Assembly (NCBI GenBank): GCA_031180725.1
Contig: JAPSLO010000009.1
Location: 186,001-250,000 of the forward strand
Direction of reading: 5' to 3'
DNA from: Roseomonas sp.
GTDB lineage: Bacteria > Pseudomonadota > Alphaproteobacteria > Acetobacterales > Acetobacteraceae
DNA length: 64,000 bases
Part shown: one piece after another, positions 58,079 through 64,000 of the stretch
Layout of the letters: the number at the start of each line of letters is the position of its first letter
How positions within the stretch are numbered: the first letter of the stretch is position 1
Notes under the pieces: generated by a model
Seen by the model: only the letters and a program-made list of their open reading frames with translations
Database searches by the model: none
Told to the model about the DNA's origin: nothing
Position numbers and translations under genes: made by a program

Positions 58079-58382
58079 CGCTCCCTCCTTCCGCCGTCTC
58101 CCCGTTGCGGGACGCGGCCTTATGGCGATGCTGGGCTTCGGGCGACGGGGGTGTCAACGCGACGGCGACCACGCGGCGCCGTGATTTGCCGGCCATCCCG
58201 CTGTCAGGCAAATACAACTCAATACCTATAGACTCGATGGGTTTGTGTCGTTAACCTAGTGTTCAGAATCGCGAGAAGGACGAAAAATCCTGCATGACAC
58301 GGCCCTGCCGACGCCTTGCCGAGCCCAGCATTCTGCCGGCCTGGCGCGTCCTGGTTCCTGGCTTCGCCCCGCGGGTGGCGGC
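58079..58382. other. Promoter region of the Bug-sulfatase operon, with a low-GC island
   Basis: 304 bases. About 58200-58290 is markedly AT-richer than its surroundings (AATACAACTCAATACCTATAG, GTTAACCTAG). On the minus strand TTAACG and TATAGG hexamers are 18 nt apart and could be the promoter of the Bug gene. No gene is supported here. Confidence 0.45.
58201..58212 (-). promoter_or_regulatory. Candidate operator TTTGCCTGACAG upstream of the Bug-sulfatase operon
   Basis: Read on the minus strand, TTTGCCTGACAG differs from the site at 50916-50927 (TTTGTCTGACAA) at two of twelve positions. It lies 123 bp upstream of the Bug ATG at 58078. The near-identity suggests that the FCD regulator at 50145 controls both outward ends of the sulfatase locus. 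Confidence 0.5.
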
Positions 58383-58520
58383 ATGAGTGGCGCCCGCAGC
58401 GTGCGGATGGAGCGCCGCCGGCACCTGGTGATGACGGCGCTGCGCGGTGGCCTGCTGCTGCTTGCCATCTACCTGATCCTGGCCGCGGCCGGGTTGGGGC
58501 AGCTTTCCGCGGCGCCCTGA
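58383..58520 (+). CDS. Small single-span membrane protein (45 aa)
   Basis: 45 residues: a basic N-terminus (MSGARSVRMERRRHLVMTAL) then one hydrophobic helix (about residues 21-39, LRGGLLLLAIYLILAAAGL). Positive-inside charge suggests an N-in orientation. Such tiny membrane proteins are common but the RBS is weak. No family recognised. Confidence 0.5.
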   Translation: MSGARSVRMERRRHLVMTALRGGLLLLAIYLILAAAGLGQLSAAP

Positions 58521-58569
58521 CGAAAGGGCGCCGCGCCTCGGGCCGGGATTCGCGCGCCCCGGCCTTTCC

Positions 58570-59397
58570 TCACTTCGCGCCGCGCGGATAGGTCTCCTCG
58601 CGCACCGCTTCCAGGTCCTGCAGCAGTAGGCCGGGCGGCCGCAGCAGTTCCGTCTCCACATGGTCATCGTGCAGCCGATGCAGCAGCGCGCCGGTGATGC
58701 GCGTGCCGGGCACGCCTTCCTGCATCTCCGGCGGCACGACGAAGGAGATGGGCGGCGCCCATTGGAAGGAGACGCGGCCCTGCACGAAGGCGTGGTGCAG
58801 GTGCACATGGCCGGAGGCGACGAGCCGCAGCCCGGGATGATCCAGCAGTGGCGCCAGCGCCGGCCGCGCCGCGGGCGGCACGGACCAGTAGTCGAAAGTC
58901 GGGTCGTCGCGCCGGGTCAGGAAGACCGGCTTGTGCAGGAACAGCGCGATCCGCCGCTCGCCCGCGCCGGCCGCGGCTTCGGCGATGAAGGCGGCCTGCG
59001 CGGCTTCCTCCGCGTGGCCGGTGCCCATCACCTCCGTGTTGAGACCCACCACGCGCCAGCCCGGCAGGTCCACCAGTCCGCGCCCGGCGCCGAGATGCCG
59101 GCGGAAGCGGTCCAGCCTTTCGCTGTCGAAGGGCTGGTCGGGCATGGTGCGGGGATGGCTGCCGGTATCGTGGTTGCCGGGCAGGGCGAGCAGCGGCGCG
59201 GGAAAGGCGCGGTGCTGCGCGGCGGCGAATTCCAGGTCCTCCTCCCGCCCCGCGCCGTCGAGCGAGAGGTCGCCGGAAGCGACGACCAGGTCGGGCGGAT
59301 TCGCCTCCGCCCATGTGCGCAGAAGCGCCAGGTTGTCGCGGAACAGCCGGGTGCGCGGCGAGAGATGCGCGTCCGTGAGCTGGAGGATGGTAGGCAT
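58570..59397 (-). CDS. Metallophosphoesterase (calcineurin-like)
   Basis: 275 residues from ATG 59397. Di-metal ligands: Asp9 and His11 ('LTDAHLSP'), Asp43 ('VVASGDLSLDG'), Asn75 and His76 ('ALPGNHDTGS'), and the C-terminal 'FLHKPVF' and 'VASGHVHLHHAF' His residues. The arrangement is that of 3',5'-cyclic-nucleotide phosphodiesterase-like (CpdA-type) and related enzymes. Cytoplasmic. The likely substrate is a cyclic nucleotide or phosphodiester but is not determinable. It is divergent from the MmgE/PrpD gene at 59550. Confidence 0.88.
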   Translation of the reverse strand: MPTILQLTDAHLSPRTRLFRDNLALLRTWAEANPPDLVVASGDLSLDGAGREEDLEFAAAQHRAFPAPLLALPGNHDTGSHPRTMPDQPFDSERLDRFRRHLGAGRGLVDLPGWRVVGLNTEVMGTGHAEEAAQAAFIAEAAAGAGERRIALFLHKPVFLTRRDDPTFDYWSVPPAARPALAPLLDHPGLRLVASGHVHLHHAFVQGRVSFQWAPPISFVVPPEMQEGVPGTRITGALLHRLHDDHVETELLRPPGLLLQDLEAVREETYPRGAK

Positions 59398-59549
59398 CGG
59401 TGCGGTCTCCCGCGGGGATTCGGTGCCGGCAGACCCTCCGCGATGCGCAGCGGCTTGTCCATGGCACGAGGCTGTGCCGGCCCTTGTCCCGCGCGGGGAG
59501 ATACGCGAGCCTTCCGACTGGGGAAAAGTCCAGGCAGGGCAGGCAGGGC

Positions 59550-60920
59550 ATGAGCAAGGCAAGCCGGGATGCGACCGTCGCCGCGCGTCTGGCGGAAGCC
59601 GCGCTGGCAGCCGCGCCGGATGCGGCGATGCGCGAGACCTGCGAACGCCTGCTGGTCGATGTGGTGGGGCTGTGTGTCGCGGCGCGCCGCGCGAAGTATG
59701 TGGCGGCGGCGCTGGAGGCCGCGGAAGGGCCCGGGCCTTGCACCGCCTTCGGACATGCCGGCGGCTTCGGACCCTCGGACGCCGCCATCATCAACGGCAC
59801 CGCCGCGCATGGCGAGGATTACGACGACACCTTCGAAGGCGGGCCGATCCATTCGGGTGCGGTGGTAGTGCCAGCGGTGCTGGCGGCGGCCGAGCGCTTC
59901 GGCATCGCCGGCCCGGATGCGCTGCGCGGCATCGCGGCGGGGGCAGAGGCGGCGTGCCGGCTTTCGACCGTGGTGCCGAAGGCCGTGCACAAGGCGGGTT
60001 TCCACCCCACGGGCGTCTTCGGTGCGCCGGCGGCGGCGCTGGCCGTGGCGGTGGCGCTGCGCCTGACGCCGCGGCAGGTGGTGGATGCGCTGGGCATCGC
60101 CGGTTCCATGGCCAGCGGCATCATCGAATACCTGACCGATGGCGCCTGGACGAAGCGGCTGCATCCGGGATGGGCGGCGCAGGCCGGCATCCGCGCCGCG
60201 CTGCTGGCGAAGGGTGGCTTCTTCGGTCCGCCCACCGTGTTCGAAGGCCCGCACGGGATGTTCTTCGGCTTCGCGCGCAGCACGGAGGTGACGAACTGGG
60301 GCGCCTTGCTGGACGGGTTTGGCCGGGAGTGGGTGGCCGCCACCATCGCCTTCAAGCCCTGGGCCAACGGCACCATGGTGCAGCCCTATGTGGATTGTGC
60401 GCTGCGCCTGGCGGGGCGGGGCATTCCGGTGGACCAGATCGAGTCCATTACCTGCGAAACCGCGGAGGGGATCCTGCATCGGCTGTGGGAGCCGCTCGCG
60501 GCCAAGCAGGCGCCGCCCAACGCCTATGCCGCCAAGTTCAGCGTGCCCTACGGCGTCGCCGCCGGGCTGCTGCTGGGGGGCGCGGGGCTGGATGCCTTCA
60601 CCGAGGCGCGGGTGGCGGAGCCGCGGATCCGCGCGCTGGCAGCCAAGGTGACCTATGTGGTGGACCCGGCGAATCCCTATCCGCGCGCCTATACCGGCCA
60701 TGTCCGGCTGCGCCTGCGCGACGGGACGGAGGTGGAGGAGCGCCAGGCCAATCTGCGCGGCGGTGCGGCGGATCCGCTGAGCCGGGCGGAGGTGGAGCGC
60801 AAGGCACGCGACAACTGCCTGTATGGCGGCTGGGACCCTGCGCGGGCCGAAGCGGCCGCGGCCTTCGCGCGCCGGGCCTTCGACGCGCCGCGGCTGGATC
60901 TTTCGGTTTTCCGGGGCTGA
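59550..60920 (+). CDS. MmgE/PrpD family protein (2-methylcitrate dehydratase-like)
   Basis: 456 residues from ATG 59550. 'ERLLVDVVGLCVAARRAKYVAAALEAAEGPGPCTAFGHAGGFGPSDAAIINGTAAHGEDYDDTFEGGPIHSGAVVVPAVLAAAERFGI' is the family's first domain, with the GTAAHGEDYDDT block. The second domain begins about residue 270. Relatives dehydrate 2-methylcitrate or itaconate-type acids, or isomerise them. No other propionate genes (prpB, prpC) are adjacent, so a different hydroxy-acid is likely. The last accessory gene before the core block. Confidence 0.88.
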   Translation: MSKASRDATVAARLAEAALAAAPDAAMRETCERLLVDVVGLCVAARRAKYVAAALEAAEGPGPCTAFGHAGGFGPSDAAIINGTAAHGEDYDDTFEGGPIHSGAVVVPAVLAAAERFGIAGPDALRGIAAGAEAACRLSTVVPKAVHKAGFHPTGVFGAPAAALAVAVALRLTPRQVVDALGIAGSMASGIIEYLTDGAWTKRLHPGWAAQAGIRAALLAKGGFFGPPTVFEGPHGMFFGFARSTEVTNWGALLDGFGREWVAATIAFKPWANGTMVQPYVDCALRLAGRGIPVDQIESITCETAEGILHRLWEPLAAKQAPPNAYAAKFSVPYGVAAGLLLGGAGLDAFTEARVAEPRIRALAAKVTYVVDPANPYPRAYTGHVRLRLRDGTEVEERQANLRGGAADPLSRAEVERKARDNCLYGGWDPARAEAAAAFARRAFDAPRLDLSVFRG

Positions 60921-60959
60921 GGGGCGGCGAGACCGGGGCTCTCGGCGCCCGATGGGCGC

Positions 60960-61532
60960 CTACCGGCCGCTTGCCGTAGGGGCGGGGGCGCCGGGGCCGG
61001 TGGGGCCGGTATTACCCAGGCCCGGGCCGACGCGGCCGATATTGCCGAAGAGTTGCTGCAGCAGCGTGCGCTCATTGCCCGGCGAGGGGGTCACGCGCTC
61101 CACCATCTGCACTTCGCGCCCGTCGTCGCGGCCGAGGCGGCGGACCTGCTGCACGGTGCCGCGGTCGTCGAAGCGGATCAGCACCACCTGCTGGTCCTCC
61201 AGCGCCTGTTGCCGGCCCGGGCGCAGGCGGGTGACGCCGCTGATATAGTACCATTCCCGGTCGTCGAAGGTGCCGATGGCGGAAGGCGAACCGAGCAGCG
61301 CCTCCACATCGGTGCGGGTGGAGACGCCGGCCGTGACCTGGCTCAGATCCTCGGGATCCACCGCATGGCCGCGGATCTGGCGCGGGGCGTCGAAGATGTC
61401 CGTCCCCGGCAGGGGCGGCAGGTTGGGCAGGTAGGAGCAGGCGCCGAGGCCGAGCAGGGCGAGGCCAAACAGGGCAGGGCGGGCGAGACGGCCCGCCGCG
61501 CCGCGAGGCGCGCGGGCAGATGCGTTGACCAT
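60960..61532 (-). CDS. bamE: Outer-membrane assembly lipoprotein BamE (SmpA/OmlA)
   Basis: 190 residues from ATG 61532 (another ATG at 61550). A lipoprotein signal ends in the lipobox 'LLGLGAC' (about residue 32). 'RQIRGHAVDPEDLSQVTAGVSTRTDVEALLGSPSAIGTFDDREWYYISGVTRLRPGRQQALEDQQVVLIRFDDRGTVQQVRRL' is the BamE fold. It is part of the BAM complex that inserts outer-membrane beta barrels. C-terminal Gly/Pro-rich tail. Divergent from the cytochrome-c chaperone gene at 61626, as in other Alphaproteobacteria. Confidence 0.92.
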   Translation of the reverse strand: MVNASARAPRGAAGRLARPALFGLALLGLGACSYLPNLPPLPGTDIFDAPRQIRGHAVDPEDLSQVTAGVSTRTDVEALLGSPSAIGTFDDREWYYISGVTRLRPGRQQALEDQQVVLIRFDDRGTVQQVRRLGRDDGREVQMVERVTPSPGNERTLLQQLFGNIGRVGPGLGNTGPTGPGAPAPTASGR

Positions 61533-61625
61533 GCGGCAATGGCGCTCCATGTGGGCCGAATGCCAGTCCGGCGCAGCGCGGTCAATCGGCCCGCCGGGGC
61601 GGCGAAGCAGGAGGCGGAGAGGAAG

Positions 61626-62180
61626 ATGGGCCTGCTGGGCCTTTTCACGCGCAAGCCGCATGAGCGGGCCGGGTTCGAGCTGTACTCGGCCGCGGTAGGC
61701 GCGGCGCGCCAGCCGGGCTTCTTCGCCGGCATGGCGGTGCCGGACACGCTGGATGGGCGATTCGACCTCGTTTCGCTGCATGTGGGGCTACTGATCTGCC
61801 GCATCTCGCGCGATGCGGACCCGCGGGCCAAGGACCTGGCCCAGGCGGTCTTCGACGCCATGTTCGCCGACATGGACCTGAACCTGCGGGAGATGGGGGT
61901 GGGCGACCTCTCGGTGGGCAAGCGGGTGAAGCGGATGTGGGAAGCCTTCCACGGCCGGGCCCAGGCCTATGAGGCGGCGCTGCGCGCGGGCGATCGCCCG
62001 GCCCTGGAAGCCGCGCTCACCCGGAATGTCTGGCGCGGCACGGCGCCCGAAGGCGCGCCGGCGCGGCTGGCAGAGGCGGTGGTGGCGATCGACGCCGCTC
62101 TGGCGGCCCAGCCCTTCGCGGCGCTGGTGGCCGGGCGCGTGACCTTCCCGCCGCTGGAAAAGGCAGGAGGCGCCGCATGA
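61626..62180 (+). CDS. Ubiquinol-cytochrome c chaperone (CBP3) family protein
   Basis: 184 residues; ATG 61626 with GGAGAGGAAG ahead. 'FELYSAAVGAARQPGFFAGMAVPDTLDGRFDLVSLHVGLLICRISRDADPRAKDLAQAVFDAMFADMDLNLREMGVGDLSVGKRVKRMWEAFHGRAQAYEAAL' matches the bacterial Cbp3 domain. It probably assists cytochrome b / complex III assembly. Overlaps yceD by 4 bp. This pairing with yceD-rpmF-plsX is conserved in Alphaproteobacteria. Confidence 0.92.
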   Translation: MGLLGLFTRKPHERAGFELYSAAVGAARQPGFFAGMAVPDTLDGRFDLVSLHVGLLICRISRDADPRAKDLAQAVFDAMFADMDLNLREMGVGDLSVGKRVKRMWEAFHGRAQAYEAALRAGDRPALEAALTRNVWRGTAPEGAPARLAEAVVAIDAALAAQPFAALVAGRVTFPPLEKAGGAA

Positions 62181-62695
62181 GCATCAAGCCTGAATTCTCG
62201 CGCCTGATCCGACTGGGGCCGGAACCGCGGGAGGTGGAGCTGGCCGCCAGCGCGGCGGAGCGGGCGGCGCTGGCCGAGCGCTTCGGCATCCTGGGAATCG
62301 ATGCGCTGGAGGCCAGGCTGCGTCTGCAGCCGGAGCCGGGCGGCTCGATCCGAGCCCGCGGCAGGCTCCAGGCGCGGGTATCCCAGTCATGCGTCGTGAC
62401 CCTAGACCCCGTGGACCAGGTGGTGGACGCGCCGCTCGACCTCCGCATCCTGGAGGAAGGCGCCGTGCCCGCCGACGACGACCCGGAGAGCCCGGACGAG
62501 ATCGAGAGTGCCGGCGGCCTGGTGGATCTGGGCGAGGCGGTGGCGGAACAGCTTTCCCTGGCACTGGATCCCTATCCTCGGGCTCCTGGCGCTGTCGTGC
62601 CGGAGCTGGACGGGGCGGAGCCTCCGCCCCCGGCCGAGGAGGCCCCGCAGCGCCCCAACCCCTTCGCCAAACTTGCCAAGCTGCGCGAAGGGTGA
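62177..62695 (+). CDS. yceD: YceD (DUF177) family protein
   Basis: 172 residues. 'RARGRLQARVSQSCVVTLDPVDQVVDAPLDLRIL' is the DUF177 core (a conserved 'C' between strands) and 'DLGEAVAEQLSLALDPYPRAPG' the second block. The bacterial family is associated with rRNA (23S) maturation and lies directly upstream of rpmF in most bacteria, as here. C-terminal Pro/Glu-rich linker ends with 'RPNPFAKLAKLREG'. ATGA overlap with the chaperone gene. Confidence 0.92.
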   Translation: MSIKPEFSRLIRLGPEPREVELAASAAERAALAERFGILGIDALEARLRLQPEPGGSIRARGRLQARVSQSCVVTLDPVDQVVDAPLDLRILEEGAVPADDDPESPDEIESAGGLVDLGEAVAEQLSLALDPYPRAPGAVVPELDGAEPPPPAEEAPQRPNPFAKLAKLREG

Positions 62696-62750
62696 TCTGA
62701 GGCGCGCCGGGAAGGTGGCAGGCGGCTTGTAACGGCTGCTTGCACCAAGC

Positions 62751-62779
62751 TTGCACCCTGGGGGGGGCGGTGGTAATCC
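62751..62779 (+). promoter_or_regulatory. Sigma-70-like promoter for rpmF-plsX
   Basis: TTGCAC (62751-62756), 17-nt spacer, TAATCC (62774-62779), about 50 nt before the rpmF ATG. A second TTGCACC lies 11 nt earlier (62740-62746), forming a direct repeat. Promoter assignment is by eye. Confidence 0.4.
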
Positions 62780-62828
62780 GCGCGCCTCCTTCCGATCTTC
62801 CAGTCTTTGATGAAAGAGGCTCGGCACC

Positions 62829-63029
62829 ATGGCCGTCCCCAAAAAGAAGGTTTCGCCCTCCCGCCGTGGGATGCGCCGGAGCCATCACGCCCTTACCGGT
62901 TCGGCGCACCATGAGTGCGCCAACTGCGGCGAGCTGAAGCGCCCGCACCACGTGTGCTCGCACTGCGGCCATTATGATGGCCGCGAGGTCGTCTCCGCCG
63001 AGAAGACCGCCGGCGTCGTCCGCGCCTGA
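62829..63029 (+). CDS. rpmF: 50S ribosomal protein L32
   Basis: 66 residues, '[24 protein letters not shown]' is the canonical L32 N-terminus. A zinc ribbon is present: Cys30, Cys33, Cys43 and Cys46 in '[27 protein letters not shown]', so this is the zinc-binding (C+) form. Between yceD and plsX, the standard context. Confidence 0.98.
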   Translation: MAVPKKKVSPSRRGMRRSHHALTGSAHHECANCGELKRPHHVCSHCGHYDGREVVSAEKTAGVVRA

Positions 63030-63058
63030 GGCGCGGGTGAGCGGGCGAGGACAGCGCC

Positions 63059-64000
63059 GTGGCGGATGAGCCCGCTGAGGTGCGGCCCGGCCGCGCGGGG
63101 CAGGTGACGCCCCGCCAGCCCGGGGCCTTCTCGCTTGCGGTCGACGCCATGGGCGGCGACCACGCGCCCGAGGCGATCCTCGATGGGCTGGAACTGGCCG
63201 CGGAACGCCATCCGCAGGCCCGCTTCCTGCTGGTGGGCGACGAGGCGCGCCTGGGTGGCCTGCTGGCCACCAGGCCGCGCGCGGCCAAGGCCTGCAGCCT
63301 GCGCCACGCGCCGGAGGTGATCTCGGGCGACCTCAAGCCCACCGCGGCGCTGCGCATGCGCGGCTCCTCGATGCGGATCGCCATCGATGCGGTGGCGGGC
63401 GGGGAGGCGGCGGGTGTCGTCTCGGCCGGCAATACCGGCGCGCTGATGGCGCTCGCCAAGATCGTGGTGAAGACCCTGCCGGAGATCGACCGGCCGGCGC
63501 TGGCAGCCATCGGGCCCTCGGCGCGGGGCGATGTGGTGATGCTCGACCTGGGTGCGAATGTGCAGTGCGACGCGCGCAACCTGGTGGAATTTGCCGTGAT
63601 GGGCGATGCCTTCGCCCGGTCCGTGCTGGGGCTGACCAAGCCGACCATCGGCCTGCTCAATGTCGGCTCCGAGGAGCTGAAGGGCGATGAGCGGGTGCGC
63701 CAGGCCGCGGAGACGCTGCGCGATTCCGCCTTCGGCGTGAATTTCCGCGGCTTCGTGGAAGGCCATGACATCACTGCCGGCACGGTGGACGTGATCGTGA
63801 CCGATGGCTTCACCGGCAATGTCGCGCTGAAGACCGGCGAGGGCGCCCTGAAGCTGATGCGCGACCTGCTGCGCCAGGTCTTCACCAGCTCGGTCCCCGC
63901 GCGAATCGGATACCTTCTGGCGCGGCCCGCGCTGGACCGGCTGCGCGAATGGATGGACCCGCGCCGCTACAACGGGGCGGTGCTGATCGGGCTCAACGGC
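63059..64000 (+). CDS. plsX: Phosphate acyltransferase PlsX, N-terminal part (3' truncated by window edge)
   Basis: 314 codons are visible, running off the right edge in frame. 'FSLAVDAMGGDHAPEAILDGLELAAERHPQARFLLVGDEARLGGLLA' is the PlsX start block; 'GVVSAGNTGALMALAKIVVKTLPEIDRPALAAIGPSARGDVVMLDLGANVQCDARNLVEFAVMGDAFAR' and 'EGHDITAGTVDVIVTDGFTGNVALKTGEG' follow. It converts acyl-ACP to acyl phosphate for phospholipid synthesis. The GTG at 63059 adds about 25 residues before the usual first strand, so the start is uncertain. Probably followed by fabH outside the window. Confidence 0.95.
   Translation, partial: MADEPAEVRPGRAGQVTPRQPGAFSLAVDAMGGDHAPEAILDGLELAAERHPQARFLLVGDEARLGGLLATRPRAAKACSLRHAPEVISGDLKPTAALRMRGSSMRIAIDAVAGGEAAGVVSAGNTGALMALAKIVVKTLPEIDRPALAAIGPSARGDVVMLDLGANVQCDARNLVEFAVMGDAFARSVLGLTKPTIGLLNVGSEELKGDERVRQAAETLRDSAFGVNFRGFVEGHDITAGTVDVIVTDGFTGNVALKTGEGALKLMRDLLRQVFTSSVPARIGYLLARPALDRLREWMDPRRYNGAVLIGLNG

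Overview
The window is about 70% GC, gene-dense, and reads as an Acetobacteraceae (Roseomonas-like) alphaproteobacterial chromosome. Support for this is the run bamE - ubiquinol-cytochrome c chaperone - yceD - rpmF - plsX at 60960-64000, four orphan Bug/TctC-type periplasmic receptors, and an EcfG-type stress promoter near 45044. No tRNA, rRNA, CRISPR array or intact mobile element was found. Nearly everything left of 60 kb is accessory metabolism.

Layout. 1-4204: a tightly overlapping (+) cluster of an amino acid:[carrier protein] ligase (5'-truncated by the window edge), a tandem alpha/beta-hydrolase with abnormal nucleophiles, a membrane acyltransferase-3 and a GNAT acetyltransferase. 4191-7187: Bug receptor, TauD-like dioxygenase, LysR regulator. 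7279-10855: enolase-superfamily enzyme, Bug receptor, NicX-like ring-cleavage dioxygenase (its Shine-Dalgarno lies inside a perfect hairpin) and a Rieske ferredoxin. 10886-13200 (-): SCP2-type thiolase, DUF35 partner and a GntR/FCD regulator, divergent from 13340-17623 (+), a flavin hydroxylase / extradiol dioxygenase / FAH-hydrolase / Bug set that looks like an aromatic meta-cleavage route. 17745-21672: two small proteins and a large PAS hybrid histidine kinase. 21647-22300 (-): a decayed nitrate reductase (nasA)-cobA remnant.

22839-32427 (-) is one long probable operon: lone xanthine-dehydrogenase-type molybdenum subunit, DapA-like aldolase, 3-hydroxyanthranilate dioxygenase, alpha/beta-hydrolase, then livKHMGF. 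A divergent LysR gene sits upstream. 34333-40791 (-) holds a second, non-canonical succinate dehydrogenase/fumarate reductase-like complex whose flavoprotein has Cys where the covalent-FAD His is expected. It is interleaved with a two-subunit class I fumarase, a TSUP exporter and a GNAT enzyme. Divergent from it are a ThDP enzyme and its HutC-type regulator, with a strong inverted repeat between.

43270-46398 has an exported Cys-rich protein, a PPOX flavoprotein, two DUF3072 paralogues and a small 'FPASDP' protein (stress-type), and a cupin. 46494-50046 has a LysR/quinone-reductase pair and an MFS transporter behind a 24-bp palindrome. 50145-58078 is a sulfatase locus: FCD regulator, sugar-type ABC transporter without an ATPase gene, two sulfatases facing each other, and a Bug receptor. 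Near-identical operator half-sites occur at both outer ends. 58383-60920 carries a small membrane protein, a metallophosphoesterase and an MmgE/PrpD protein before core genes resume.

All functional calls rest on motifs and family resemblance recognised by eye. No database search was possible.
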